The notes: generated by a model from the sequence alone, not told the origin. Positions 16,521 to 26,233 are shown, counted from the stretch's first letter. The stretch: DNA of 64,000 bases from Lentibacillus daqui (GCF_027186265.1 NZ_CP114176.1:2976001-3040000), one strand, 5' to 3'. Numbers and translations are program-made.

Positions 16521-18395
16521 CTACTCCACCAACTCAGACAATTCCGCCCAGCGGTCCATTTTTGCTGCTAGTTGTTCTTCAGTCTGCTGTTGCTCCTCAT
16601 ATAATTCTTGCACCTGCTCGAGGTCGCTTCCAGCCACAGCAATTTGTTTTTCTAAATCCGCCAGTCTTGCTTCCAATGCAGCAATTTCATCCTCGATTCC
16701 TTCCCATTCGCGCTTTTCCATATAGGACAATTTTTTCTTCTTGGTCGCTGGTTTTTTCTCTTTTTTCTCTGTAACTGACTCCTTGGAATTCCCCTGATTT
16801 GCCTGTTCAGCCGCTTGCTCCAAGTATTCGGTATAGTTACCATTGTAGCGGGCAACCACTCCATTACTGCTGAATACCAATAAATGATCGACCACCCGAT
16901 CCAGGAAGTAGCGATCGTGAGAAACAGTAATAACAACGCCAGGAAATTGTTCCAAATAGTCTTCCAGTACACTTAATGTTTGGGTATCCAAATCGTTCGT
17001 CGGTTCATCCAACAATAATACGTTTGGTTCGGTCATTAATACTTTTAATAAATACAGCCGCCGTTTTTCCCCGCCTGACAGTCTGCCAATATAGGTCCAT
17101 TGCTCACTTCGGGAAAACAAAAATCGTTCCAGCATTTGCTCGGCGGTAATGACATCTCCATCTTTGGTATGAACTACTTCTGCAACTTCTTTGATGTAGT
17201 CAATCATCCGCATCCCATCATCAAGCTCTTCGTCGCCCTGTGTATAATAGCCCAGATTGACCGTTTCACCAATTTCGATGATTCCTTCATCAGGAGCAAT
17301 CCGTTCGGCCATGATATTCAGCAGTGTTGATTTTCCAGAGCCATTAGGGCCAATAATCCCCAGCCGCTCTCCAGGCACAACAAGGTAATTAAAATCAGAT
17401 AACACTGTTTTACCATCATAAGACTTGCCGATATGCTCGAGTTCCATGACTTTTTTGCCCAACCTGGTTGAACCCGCTTGGAAAGAGACATCTTGTTTAG
17501 TCGTATCAAAGGTCTTTTCCTTCATTTCCTCGACACGATCAATCCGGGCTTTTTGCTTGGTCGAACGAGCTTTGGCTCCGCGTTTTAGCCAGGCAATTTC
17601 TCTTCGGAGTGTATTCTGATGTTTTTGTTCCAGACTGTGTTCCAATGCTTCCCGTTCTGCTTTCTTTTCCAAAAATAATTCATAGTTACCGGCATACGTG
17701 TACAAATTACCTTTATTCAATTCAAAAATACGATTCGTTACCCGGTTCAGAAAATAACGGTCGTGCGTAACAAGCAATAATGCACCTTGATAACTCGCTA
17801 AAAACTTCTCCAGCCATTCAACCGTTTCATTGTCCAAATGGTTGGTCGGCTCATCCAGAATTAATAGATCTGCCGGCTGAATCAGCGCCTTGGCAATTGC
17901 GACCCGCTTTTTTTGTCCACCGGAAAGTTCACCGATATATTGATCAAATGCCGTAATCCCCAATTTGGTTAACACCGTTTCCGCCAGGGTATTGGCCTCC
18001 CAAGCGTCGAACTGATCCATTTGCTGTTGCATGGTTAATAGATTTTCCTGTGCCTTCACATTTTCCGGATCTTTTTCCAACTGCTGTAATGCTCGCTCAT
18101 ATCCGCGCATCACCTGCATCACTTGGGAGTCGCCGAAATAAATTTGTTCCAGCACCGTTAAATTTGGATCCAATTCCGGTTCTTGGGCCAAATATTCAAT
18201 TTGATAGTCTTTCCCATGATGAATGGTTCCTTCTTCAGCTGATTCAATTCCGGCAATGACTTTTAGAAAACTGGATTTGCCTGTACCATTGACACCAATT
18301 AAACCGATGCGATCCTGATCCGCTATCGAGCAGGACACATGATTAAATAATATTTTCTCACCAAATGATTTATATAAATTTTCAATTGTAAGCAT
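16521..18395 (-). CDS. yfmR: ABC-F ATPase, YfmR/Uup type
   Basis: A 624-residue soluble ABC-F protein with two ATPase domains and no membrane part. ABC-F factors bind the ribosomal E site; YfmR-type members relieve stalled translation, for example on proline runs. Visible are Walker A GVNGTGKSS and GPNGSGKST, signatures LSGGQKKRVAIAKAL and LSGGEKRRLYLLKVL, Walker B LLILDEPTNHLD and VLLLDEPTNDLD, the inter-domain linker with EIAWLKRGAKARSTKQKARI and a C-terminal coiled coil rich in Glu, Lys and Gln that marks Uup/YfmR. Length matches B. subtilis YfmR. It lies immediately downstream of the IS607-type element and is read in the same direction. Confidence 0.92.
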   Translation of the reverse strand: MLTIENLYKSFGEKILFNHVSCSIADQDRIGLIGVNGTGKSSFLKVIAGIESAEEGTIHHGKDYQIEYLAQEPELDPNLTVLEQIYFGDSQVMQVMRGYERALQQLEKDPENVKAQENLLTMQQQMDQFDAWEANTLAETVLTKLGITAFDQYIGELSGGQKKRVAIAKALIQPADLLILDEPTNHLDNETVEWLEKFLASYQGALLLVTHDRYFLNRVTNRIFELNKGNLYTYAGNYELFLEKKAEREALEHSLEQKHQNTLRREIAWLKRGAKARSTKQKARIDRVEEMKEKTFDTTKQDVSFQAGSTRLGKKVMELEHIGKSYDGKTVLSDFNYLVVPGERLGIIGPNGSGKSTLLNIMAERIAPDEGIIEIGETVNLGYYTQGDEELDDGMRMIDYIKEVAEVVHTKDGDVITAEQMLERFLFSRSEQWTYIGRLSGGEKRRLYLLKVLMTEPNVLLLDEPTNDLDTQTLSVLEDYLEQFPGVVITVSHDRYFLDRVVDHLLVFSSNGVVARYNGNYTEYLEQAAEQANQGNSKESVTEKKEKKPATKKKKLSYMEKREWEGIEDEIAALEARLADLEKQIAVAGSDLEQVQELYEEQQQTEEQLAAKMDRWAELSELVE

Positions 18396-18657
18396 TGATT
18401 TTCACCCTAACTGCAAGCTGGCATAGTCACACTTTTTATTCTATCATAAAGTGAAATTTCATTCAGTGGGGGGTTCCTTTCCGTTTCTCCCAACTGATCT
18501 GAAGGAACACAGTCCGTCAATGCGTGATAAAAACGAAGATACAGTTAGCCTGCATCCGCACTCCTTTGTCTATTTAAACCTAACCGAAATTAAGCCTAAA
18601 ATTAATCAAAGACCTCTTCTCTGTTACCAAGAAGAATGTTTGTTTCACCCCTCGGAT

Positions 18658-20000
18658 TTACTTCCCGAGGCCAGCAGATGGGGTCAAACCACAAGCAATC
18701 TTTGCCTGTTTAAAATCCCACCACACTGTATACATAGGGGATTCCACACCTATGTAGCCTGCGCGAGGCAATCGCTTTTTAGCTTTCTTTCCGATATTAA
18801 CTGCACTGTTGATATCTCTAGAAAGCGTTGTACCGCAGTTTACACATGTAAAGTTGCGAATGGATGGATCTTTTTTCTCTTTATTACCGCAGACACAACA
18901 GGTTTTGGTTGTGTCACGTTCATCAATCTTTTGATAATGCTTGCCACTTTTCGCTTGCACCCAATTTAATATACGGCGAAACTGTCCAACTGGAGTTTGA
19001 TTTAACATGGCCCTTCTCATCGTCCCGTACTTTGTCACATCGGGAGTCGGAGTATAATCACCAATGTAAATGGCGTCGTAACGCTTGGAAAAATAATGCG
19101 CATAGCTAAATAACAACGTCTTCATTTGTTCTCGACGTTTTAATTGCGCCTTTTCCAAAGCATGATTGAGTCTCTTCCAACGTTTGCTCGGCTCAAAATA
19201 GGTGACGTTTGGGGTGCATACCAGCTTATTAAATTTTTCACATTTGTCCCGTTTTGATTTGATTTCATCGATTCGTTTATCCCAATACTTTAACAGTGCA
19301 TTCATTGATTTCAATTCATATGATTTTCCATCACTGCCTAATCCCACCGCCAGATTCTTATGGTTGGGATCAAATACAATAAACGATTGTTCCTCCACCT
19401 TGGGGATTTCCTTGGCCTCTTCTATTGTAAAAATGGCATAATACGAATCCAGATCCTTTGTGATGCGAAGGGTTTTGATTCTCTCCGTTTCGCTTAGTTC
19501 TACCGCTTCCACAAGTCCAACTTTGATTTTGATGGTCTTCTTAGCCTTTTTATCTTTTTTCTTTAATTCCTTGTATTCTTCATCTGTTAACTTGCCAAAA
19601 CTTAAGGAAAGCAGATTGGTATCCAATAATTTAAAGCCTTTTTTTGGTTCATCATAATATAGCGAAAACCACTTCTTTTTCCATGAACGATATTTTGGTT
19701 TCTCATTCATTAATTTTGGATCAAAAAATCGTTCATAGGCATCTTTTAACCGTAATGCCGTATTTTTCAATGGGGAGGAATGGACTTTAAACAAAAATGG
19801 GTTTTCCCCTTTTATTTTCGGTACTTCATTCCTCAGGTTTCTGCCGGAAAGCAGTTTTTTCTTTTTTCATTGTGATAATCTTCTTCCACTGCGTCCAGCA
19901 ATTGATTGTACAGCCAGTTGCACATTCTGGATTGAGAATCGAGTAACTGCTTGTTTTCTTTTGTAACCACCAACCGTACCTTTTTATTATACGTAAGCAT
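18658..20000 (-). pseudogene. tnpB: TnpB RNA-guided nuclease gene of IS607 type, frameshifted
   Basis: From ATG 20000 the frame reads MLTYNKKVRLVVTKENKQLL and runs about 45 codons to an A-rich tract near 19860, where it shifts; the main frame of 378 residues (from 19794) continues to 18658. Restoring one A joins them to about 446 residues, a normal TnpB length. VFDPNHKNLAVG is the RuvC-I block, and CCVCGNKEK...NFTCVNCGTTLSRDINSAVNI is the zinc finger with the RuvC-III Asp. The middle acidic site reads AIYIGDYTP, an Asp where many TnpBs have Glu. Its start lies inside the end of tnpA (14-bp overlap). TnpB cuts donor sites guided by an RNA from the element end. Inactive as read. Confidence 0.8.
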
Positions 20001-20613
20001 GGCCGTTGTCCTCGATGACCTGTTTCACCGCTTGTTGCAGTTTCTTTCGCTTGTGACTTCTGCTTCCATACAAGCGGCTGCTGAAGACAGTAATAATGGA
20101 AAGCATATCCTCGACTAACTCCTGCTCATATGTTTTATCCTCTGTATGGTTGACGATTTCAATTTTCACATGATGGAAGGCACATATTTGTTCCAACAAT
20201 TCATACCCAAAACGTAGTAACCTATCCTTGTAGTTGACGACAACTTTCTCCACCTGATTGCTTTGCGCCAGCCGGATTAATTCCTTTAGCCCCTTCTTAT
20301 CGTCATTCAAACCACTTCCCAGATCTTTTATAATACGAAACTGATATCCATTTGCCGAACAATACTGCGAAACGGTATGGACCTGCCTTTTTAACTCTTC
20401 CTTTTGGTTCGATGATGATACACGGCAATACCCAATAACAATTTTGTCTTGAAGTGGTTTCAAATCATGCTTGATAGCACTGAGGTCTTCTACAGCATAT
20501 CTTCTATGGCCACCGGTGGTTCGAGAGGATGTTATCTTCCCCTCTTTTTCCCACCTTCTTAATGTAGTGGGATGAACACCAAGTATGCTGGATGCTTCAT
20601 CGATGGTATACAT
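19987..20613 (-). CDS. tnpA: IS607-type serine recombinase TnpA
   Basis: A 208-residue transposase with a MerR-like N-terminal helix-turn-helix (YTIDEASSILGVHPTTLRRW) and a resolvase-type serine recombinase domain: VIGYCRVSSSNQ with catalytic Ser66, and VVVNYKDRLLRFGYELLEQI. I choose ATG 20613, nine bases after GAGGAGG; an in-frame extension to 20658 lacks such a site. The stop TAA overlaps the start of tnpB in another frame. Serine recombination inserts the element without target duplication. The protein looks intact, so the element could still move even though tnpB reads as broken. Confidence 0.9.
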   Translation of the reverse strand: MYTIDEASSILGVHPTTLRRWEKEGKITSSRTTGGHRRYAVEDLSAIKHDLKPLQDKIVIGYCRVSSSNQKEELKRQVHTVSQYCSANGYQFRIIKDLGSGLNDDKKGLKELIRLAQSNQVEKVVVNYKDRLLRFGYELLEQICAFHHVKIEIVNHTEDKTYEQELVEDMLSIITVFSSRLYGSRSHKRKKLQQAVKQVIEDNGHAYV

Positions 20614-20736
20614 GTTAGCGATCCTCCTCATTTTATTTCTACTTACAAGGTTCGACATAAAATGGGAGAATCCTGCTAAAAAGTAATTAATTTTAAATAA
20701 TTTAGATTAAACTGTTTTGATACCCCGCTTTAGAAA

Positions 20737-21207
20737 CTATCCTTCTATTTGCGCCACAAGATTCGCCATCTCAATTGCTGCCACAGCGGCATCTGCACCT
20801 TTATTACCAGCCTTGGTCCCGGCACGTTCAATCGCTTGCTCAATCGTGTCCGTAGTTAAAATTCCAAAGATAATCGGTTTGCCCGTTTCCAATGACACAT
20901 TTGCAACTCCCTTAGCCGCTTCATTACAAACATAATCAAAATGGGCTGTTGACCCTCGGATGACCGCTCCTAAAGTAATGACCGTATCATAATAATTCGA
21001 ATCTGCCATTTTTTTTGCAACAAGCGGGATTTCAAAGGCACCGGGTACCCAGGCAATATCCATGTTTTCTTCCAAAACGCCATGCCGCTTTAACGTGCCG
21101 ATCGCTCCATCTAATAGATTACCCGTAATAAATTCGTTAAAACGTGCAATCACGATCCCAACTTTTAACTCCGTACCAACCAGACTTCCTTCGTATGTGT
21201 TACCCAT
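20737..21207 (-). CDS. ribH: 6,7-dimethyl-8-ribityllumazine synthase
   Basis: A 156-residue lumazine synthase that condenses 5-amino-6-ribitylamino-uracil with dihydroxybutanone phosphate, the penultimate step of riboflavin synthesis; it forms 60-mer capsids in Bacilli. Marks are IVIARFNEFITGNLLDGA, WVPGAFEIPLVAKKMA, GAVIRGSTAHFDYVCNEAA and the end KGADAAVAAIEMANLV. ATG 21207 is preceded by AGAAGGG and gives the usual N-terminus; the frame extends further upstream into the ribBA end. Last gene of the rib operon; the IS607-type element lies directly downstream and no clear terminator is seen. Confidence 0.95.
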   Translation of the reverse strand: MGNTYEGSLVGTELKVGIVIARFNEFITGNLLDGAIGTLKRHGVLEENMDIAWVPGAFEIPLVAKKMADSNYYDTVITLGAVIRGSTAHFDYVCNEAAKGVANVSLETGKPIIFGILTTDTIEQAIERAGTKAGNKGADAAVAAIEMANLVAQIEG

Positions 21208-21256
21208 TCGTTTCATCCCTTCTACATATGTTTGATACTGCATCGAGCCACTTTTT

Positions 21257-22456
21257 TTATCCATGCAGGCCCAATAAGTGACCCATCTTTTCCTGTTTTG
21301 TCTGCATGTATTTTTCATTTTCCACACGACGGCCGGCTTGCAACGGGATTCTTGCTTCTACCTGAACCCCATGTGCCGCTAAACACCCCATCTTCTCCGG
21401 ATTATTGGTTAGTAACTCGACCCGATGCACACCCAAATCCAGTAATATTTGTGCACTTACGTCATAGTCACGTAAATCGGGGGGGAATCCAAGCTGCTCA
21501 TTCGCTTCCACTGTATCCATCCCATTTTCCTGCAGTTTATAGGCCCGAAGTTTATTAAGCAGACCGATGCCCCGGCCTTCTTGTCGCATATAAACCAGAA
21601 CGCCTTGCCCTGCTTCATTGATTTTGTCCAGTGCTTCATGGAGCTGGTTTCCGCAATCACAGCGAAAGGAACCGAACACATCGCCAGTCAAACATTCGGA
21701 ATGGATTCGCGTTAAGATTGGCTGATCGCCGGAAATTTCCCCTTTTACCAACGCGATATGTTCTTTATCATCAAGATCGTTCGAATAACCAATCACCCGA
21801 AATTCACCAAAGTCAGTCGGAAGTGTCGCTTCAACTTCCCGTTTTACATGTTTTTCATGTTTTTTTCGATAGGTTATCAGATCAGCAATAGTAATGATTT
21901 TTAATCGGTGTTGCTCAGAGACCTTCATTAAGTCTGGCACACGAGCCATCGTTCCATCCTCTTTAATTACCTCACAAATCACACACGATGGAAATGCTCC
22001 ACTCAGTTCAGCCAAATCAACAGATGCTTCGGTATGCCCTGTTCGCACCAACACTCCACCCTCCTTGGCAATCAGTGGAAAAACATGACCAGGTTGCTTG
22101 AAATCGGCAGCACTTGCATCCGGATGCAGTAATGCTTGAATCGTTTGTGACCGTTCTACTGCGCTTATCCCTGTTCTTGTATCCTTATGGTCAATGCTCA
22201 CGGTAAACGCAGTACCAAACGGGTCCGTGTTTTGTTTCGCCATCATGGAAAGACCCAGCTGTTTCGCTAAATTTTCCCTCATCGTTGTACAAACGAGCCC
22301 TTTCGCATGGGTAATCATAAAATTAATCATTTGCGGTGTGGCTTTTTCAGATAATGCAACCAGATCGCCTTCATTCTCCCGGTTTTCATCATCGACAACA
22401 ATAATTGGTTTCCCTTGTTTTAAATCGGCAATTGCCTCATCAATGGAATGAAACAT
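21257..22456 (-). CDS. ribBA: Bifunctional 3,4-dihydroxy-2-butanone-4-phosphate synthase / GTP cyclohydrolase II
   Basis: A 399-residue fusion. The N-terminal RibB half has the acidic loop VVDDENRENEGD and the HTEASVDL block; it makes the four-carbon unit from ribulose 5-phosphate. The C-terminal RibA half (from about residue 205) has HSECLTGDVFGSFRCDCGNQL with the three zinc cysteines and MRQEGRGIGL, and opens GTP to the pyrimidine precursor. Both are in the cytosol. The start overlaps the end of ribE by 17 bp, so expression is coupled. Controlled by the upstream FMN riboswitch. Confidence 0.96.
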   Translation of the reverse strand: MFHSIDEAIADLKQGKPIIVVDDENRENEGDLVALSEKATPQMINFMITHAKGLVCTTMRENLAKQLGLSMMAKQNTDPFGTAFTVSIDHKDTRTGISAVERSQTIQALLHPDASAADFKQPGHVFPLIAKEGGVLVRTGHTEASVDLAELSGAFPSCVICEVIKEDGTMARVPDLMKVSEQHRLKIITIADLITYRKKHEKHVKREVEATLPTDFGEFRVIGYSNDLDDKEHIALVKGEISGDQPILTRIHSECLTGDVFGSFRCDCGNQLHEALDKINEAGQGVLVYMRQEGRGIGLLNKLRAYKLQENGMDTVEANEQLGFPPDLRDYDVSAQILLDLGVHRVELLTNNPEKMGCLAAHGVQVEARIPLQAGRRVENEKYMQTKQEKMGHLLGLHG

Positions 22457-23069
22457 GCTTCTCGCCCTCTTTCTTTATTTGTTGATTCCATATGTTTTGT
22501 ACATATTTCGCCAGCATATCGAATTCCAAATTAACACGATCGCCCGGCTCTTTATTACCCAAAACCGTTGCAGAGACGGTATGAGGAATCAATGATAAGG
22601 TAACTACTCCATCTTCTACCGCAAAAATGGTTAAGCTAATGCCATCAACAGCAATAGATCCTTTCACAAGTACATAAGTCTCGAATTCCTTTGGGATGGC
22701 AATATCATAGTAAATTGCGTTCGCTTGTCGTTGCTTTCCAATTATTTTTCCCGTACCATCCACATGTCCGGAAACGAAATGTCCGCCTATCCGGCCATTC
22801 GCTGGCAGGGAACGCTCCAAATTAACGTGTGATCCTGATTCAAGATGTTTGAGCGAAGTTGATTTGATCGTTTCCGGCATCACATCGACTTGAAAATCAG
22901 TAGTGGTAAAATTTGTTACAGTCAGGCAAATGCCATTAACGGCAATACTATCACCAACCTGCATATTAGCCGTCACTTTTTCCGCCCCAATTGTTAGTTG
23001 AACCGCCTGATCAGTCACACGATCCATTCGCTTGATCCAGCCTTTTTCTTCAACAATTCCGGTAAACAT
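22440..23069 (-). CDS. ribE: Riboflavin synthase alpha chain
   Basis: A 209-residue protein with two lumazine-binding repeats, each carrying GDSIAVNGICLTV or KGSIAVDGISLTI, which dismutates two lumazine molecules to riboflavin. The N-terminus MFTGIVEEKGWI is typical. ATG 23069 fits best: GAAAGG lies before it, and the in-frame ATGs at 23078 and 23075 are too close to that site. The start overlaps the ribD stop by 20 bp. Second gene of ribD-ribE-ribBA-ribH. Confidence 0.95.
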   Translation of the reverse strand: MFTGIVEEKGWIKRMDRVTDQAVQLTIGAEKVTANMQVGDSIAVNGICLTVTNFTTTDFQVDVMPETIKSTSLKHLESGSHVNLERSLPANGRIGGHFVSGHVDGTGKIIGKQRQANAIYYDIAIPKEFETYVLVKGSIAVDGISLTIFAVEDGVVTLSLIPHTVSATVLGNKEPGDRVNLEFDMLAKYVQNIWNQQIKKEGEKHVSFH

Positions 23070-24165
23070 CGTCATCATCCTTTCGTGGAACAGCAGTAAT
23101 TTTGATATCCTGACCAATCGTTTCAACCTGTTTAATTTCCAACTGCAATGCATCTTTTAGTCTTGCAAATCCCATCCCGGCAAATGATATTGGCGCATCT
23201 GCACCGCCAATAAGCTGGGGCGCCATGTACAAAATGAATTGATTGATCCGTTTTGCTGTTAAAAATGAGCCATTAACGGCAGCGCCACCTTCCACCAATA
23301 CAGACGAGATTTGCCTTTCTCCCAAATACCGCAGTACATCGTCAATATGTACCTGTTCACTTTCCATCGTAATGACTGTCACTTGATCATGATTGGCAAA
23401 TTGTCCTATTCGCTCGCTGGTTACATCGTTTCCGGTAAAAATAAGTGTTTCTGCTTGTTGATCGGTAACCACATTGGCATCTAAAGGAGTTTTTAATGTC
23501 GTGTCCAAGATGATACGGATGGGATTATTCCCATTATTGCCAATTCTTGTGGTAAGACTCGGGTTGTCCGCCAATACCGTGTTGACACCAACAAGAATGG
23601 CATCATGATTATTCCGATACAAGTGTCCATCCCGGCGTGCTTCTTTCCCGGTAATCCATTTACTGTTACCAGTGACGGTCGCGGTTTTTCCATCTAAACT
23701 CGTGGCTGTTTTTAAGGTTACATAGGGCATCCCCGTAGTTATATAATGAAAAAACACCTGATTCACCTGCTCTGCTTCAGCTTGTAATACACCAACATCA
23801 ACAGTTATTCCGGCCCGGCGCAGTTTCTCAATCCCGCTGCCGGAAACCTGTTGATTTGGATCCGCCACGGCAATAACGGTCCGGCTGATTCCTTTTTCAA
23901 TAATGTAATCTGCACATGGCGGCGTCTTGCCCGTATGACTGCACGGCTCCAGTGTGACATAAATCGTCGCACCGTTTGTTTTTTCCCCAGCCATATCCAG
24001 TGCGTGGACTTCCGCATGGGCTTCACCCGCTTTCAGATGGGCACCAAAACCAACAATCGCTCCATCGTTGACCACCACCGCACCAACAGGCGGATTCGGG
24101 CTCGTTTGTCCGGTTACTGCTTTAGCAAGTTGCAATGCAAATTCCATATAATCTTTATCCTGCAA
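23050..24165 (-). CDS. ribD: Bifunctional diaminohydroxyphosphoribosylaminopyrimidine deaminase / reductase
   Basis: A 371-residue enzyme of early riboflavin synthesis. The deaminase half has the zinc motif HAEVHAL and PCSHTGKTPPC; the NADPH-dependent reductase half has TLKTATSLDGKTA and ITGKEARRDGH. The longer open frame would begin far upstream, across the terminator, so I place the start at TTG 24165, eight bases after GGGGAGG; this gives MQDKDYMEFALQLAKAV, which aligns well with the B. subtilis RibD N-terminus. First gene of the operon, behind the FMN riboswitch and its terminator. Confidence 0.93.
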   Translation of the reverse strand: MQDKDYMEFALQLAKAVTGQTSPNPPVGAVVVNDGAIVGFGAHLKAGEAHAEVHALDMAGEKTNGATIYVTLEPCSHTGKTPPCADYIIEKGISRTVIAVADPNQQVSGSGIEKLRRAGITVDVGVLQAEAEQVNQVFFHYITTGMPYVTLKTATSLDGKTATVTGNSKWITGKEARRDGHLYRNNHDAILVGVNTVLADNPSLTTRIGNNGNNPIRIILDTTLKTPLDANVVTDQQAETLIFTGNDVTSERIGQFANHDQVTVITMESEQVHIDDVLRYLGERQISSVLVEGGAAVNGSFLTAKRINQFILYMAPQLIGGADAPISFAGMGFARLKDALQLEIKQVETIGQDIKITAVPRKDDDDVYRNC

Positions 24166-24192
24166 AATAACGACCTCCCCTTTTTTCAAATA

Positions 24193-24223
24193 CAAAAAAG
24201 CCTCTGAAATCAGCTTCAGAGGC
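24193..24223 (-). terminator. Riboswitch-controlled terminator before ribD
   Basis: On the minus strand GCCTCTGAA pairs perfectly with TTCAGAGGC, followed by TTTTTTG. It sits between the FMN aptamer and ribD, as expected for attenuation when FMN is bound. No gene lies in 24166-24360. Confidence 0.8.
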
Positions 24224-24360
24224 GTGTTAGGGTGAATTTTAAATAAACAAGCACATGAATCTATCATGGTATGCAAAAAATGGCAAATAGAGATCACTGG
24301 ATATACCAATAACCCGCTTGCAAGCATCAACCATTTTCAATCATGCTTGTTATCTAAATT

Positions 24361-24505
24361 CCTTCTCCCATCCAGACTTTAACTGTCGGTTCTGGAGTTG
24401 CACCAGATCCACCGTTTGGTTTTGACAACCGTACGGGTCACGGACTTAAAGCATACGACTGCTTCTTACCGTCGGTCGGGAATTACACCCTGCCCCGAAG
24501 GAACT
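24361..24505 (-). ncRNA. FMN riboswitch (RFN element)
   Basis: The minus strand contains the standard RFN blocks in order: CTTCGGGGCAGGGTG, AATTCCCGACCGACGGT, AAGTCCGTGACCCGTACGGT, GGTGGATCTGGTGCAACTCC with AGAACCGACAGT, and AGTCTGGATGGGAGAAGGA. FMN binding would favour the terminator at 24193-24223 and switch off ribD-ribE-ribBA-ribH. The 135-base stretch between aptamer and terminator is typical of Bacilli. Confidence 0.95.
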
Positions 24506-24527
24506 CGCAATATGAACTTGTATGTTA

Positions 24528-24556
24528 TTTATAACGCAAATTTAGAGAAACTGCAA
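24528..24556 (-). promoter_or_regulatory. Sigma-A-type promoter of the rib operon
   Basis: On the minus strand TTGCAG, exactly 17 bases, then TATAAA, ending about 23 bases before the aptamer. The stretch 24557-24720 shows nothing else. Confidence 0.6.
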
Positions 24557-24721
24557 GTATTTTATATGACTGGATTTGGGAGAGGTCTAACTGGAATCGA
24601 GAGGAAGAGAAAACATCCATTCACAGTGATGCGTGAGGGAGATATTCCACACGCCGCAAAGGTTCCGTGCATGGTGTTCGTTTGCGAAGATATCCGCTAC
24701 CCATATAGCAGGAATGGACAT

Positions 24722-24764
24722 AAAAAAACACCCTATCTTTCAGCAAAATAGGGTGTTTTTGTAT
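24722..24764 (-). terminator. Terminator of the PTS operon
   Basis: AAAACACCCTAT pairs with ATAGGGTGTTTTT just behind the PTS IICB stop; the A-run on the plus strand gives the U-tail for minus-strand transcripts, and the T-run serves the other direction. Confidence 0.8.
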
Positions 24765-24784
24765 CTTATAATCCAAGACTTAGG

Positions 24785-26233
24785 TTATTTCACATTACGG
24801 ATTTTGTTCACTTCATCGGCAACAAATTGTACACTTGTTCCAACGATGACCTGGATACTGTGTTTTCCTACGACGTGAATTCCCGGAACACCTGTAGACT
24901 TGATTCTATCTTGATCCACCTTATCCATATCATTTACTTCAACCCTTAGGCGAGTTGTACAATAATCAACAGCATCCACATTTTCATCGCCGCCAAGTCC
25001 TTCATAAATTTTGGCAGCCATGACAGCGTATTTGTCATCTCCGTCTGTTGAGGCAACATCCTTTTCCTCCGCTTCCTCTGCATCATCTTCGCGCCCTGGC
25101 GTTTTCAGATTAAATTTTGTGATCAAGAAACGGAACAAGAAATAGTAAATAACTGCAAAGACGAGTCCTTGAACAATGAGCATATACGGCTTGTTGGCGA
25201 TTGAGTTCATAAAACTTAATGTATAATCAACAAATCCAGCGCTGAACCCAAAGCCTGATGTCCAATGAAATGTAGCTGCAATAAACAACGATAGTCCTGT
25301 TAAAAGGGCATGGACAACATACAATGCTGGAGCAAGGAACATAAACGAGAATTCAACCGGTTCAGTAACCCCGGTAAAGAAAGCTGCAAACGCCCCTGCC
25401 ATCATCAAAGATGCAGCTTGTTTCTTACGCTTGGTTTTCGCAGTATGGTACATAGCCAACGCTGCAGCAGGCACACCAAACATCATGATTGGATAAAATC
25501 CTGCCTGATACATACCGGTAATGCCTTTTGTTCCCTCACTAGCCAGGAACTTGCCGATATCATTAATTCCCGCAACATCAAACCAGAATACCGAATTCAA
25601 CGCATGGTGCAGACCGGTTGGAATTAATAGACGGTTAAAGAAACCATACAGACCGGCACCAACTGCTCCCAAACTACTGATAGCTTTACCAAACGCAACA
25701 AGCCAGCCGAATACAACCGGCCAAACAAAGAATAAAACCGCAGCCACCACAACCATCGCGGCTGCCGTCATAATTGGCGGGAGTCTCTTTCCACTGAAGA
25801 ACGCTAACGCATCTGGCAGCTTGACACCACTAAATCGATTATACATCATGGCAGCAATGACCCCGGTTAAAATACCGATGAACACATTATCATTTTGTTC
25901 AAAGGCCGGGTTGACGTCCGCTACATCTTTTCCTAATAAATCTGCAACAGAATCAGTTGAAATCAAATTGGTGACTACCAAAAAACCGACCAGACCACTC
26001 AATGCGGCGGCACCATGTTTATCTTTGGACAATCCAATGGCAATACCGACTGCAAAAAGCATACCCAGGTTGTCTAAAATGGATGTACCTGCGTTCGACA
26101 GGAATGTACCAATGACGTTACCTTCCCAAAAACCTAAAATCCAGTTCCCGAGTCCGGCTAAAATAGCAGCTGCTGGCAAAACGGCAACCGGCAGCATGAT
26201 TGACCGGCCCAGGCTCTGTAAAGCTTTCATCAT
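24785..26233 (-). CDS. PTS transporter IICB, glucose/N-acetylglucosamine type
   Basis: A 482-residue membrane permease of the glucose-glucoside PTS family. Residues 1-380 form the IIC channel (LPVAVLPAAAILAGLGNW, PTGLHHALNSVFWFD, FFTGVTEPVEFSFMF, GFGFSAGFVDYTLS), then an acidic linker rich in Glu and Asp, and a IIB domain with the phosphorylated Cys in VDYCTTRLRVEV. No IIA domain is fused; a separate IIA gene starts the operon. The GFxFSAGFVDY pattern favours N-acetylglucosamine or glucose, but the sugar cannot be fixed by sequence alone. AAGGGGG lies eight bases before ATG 26233. Confidence 0.88.
   Translation of the reverse strand: MMKALQSLGRSIMLPVAVLPAAAILAGLGNWILGFWEGNVIGTFLSNAGTSILDNLGMLFAVGIAIGLSKDKHGAAALSGLVGFLVVTNLISTDSVADLLGKDVADVNPAFEQNDNVFIGILTGVIAAMMYNRFSGVKLPDALAFFSGKRLPPIMTAAAMVVVAAVLFFVWPVVFGWLVAFGKAISSLGAVGAGLYGFFNRLLIPTGLHHALNSVFWFDVAGINDIGKFLASEGTKGITGMYQAGFYPIMMFGVPAAALAMYHTAKTKRKKQAASLMMAGAFAAFFTGVTEPVEFSFMFLAPALYVVHALLTGLSLFIAATFHWTSGFGFSAGFVDYTLSFMNSIANKPYMLIVQGLVFAVIYYFLFRFLITKFNLKTPGREDDAEEAEEKDVASTDGDDKYAVMAAKIYEGLGGDENVDAVDYCTTRLRVEVNDMDKVDQDRIKSTGVPGIHVVGKHSIQVIVGTSVQFVADEVNKIRNVK

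Larger units (their letters stand above)
18580..20660 (-). mobile_element. IS607-type element (approximate limits)
   Basis: A serine-recombinase TnpA gene overlaps the start of a TnpB gene, the layout of IS607 elements. Such elements have no terminal inverted repeats, so exact ends cannot be set by eye. The right end with its possible guide RNA should lie just after the tnpB stop (about 18580-18700). It separates ribH from yfmR. Confidence 0.75.

Noticed and set aside
23801..24210. Upstream extension of the ribD frame to 24330
   Set aside because: It would run across the riboswitch terminator; the TTG at 24165 with GGGGAGG gives the family N-terminus.
24398..24751. Plus-strand 117-codon frame over the FMN riboswitch
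   Set aside because: It is the complement of the conserved aptamer; no coding signs.
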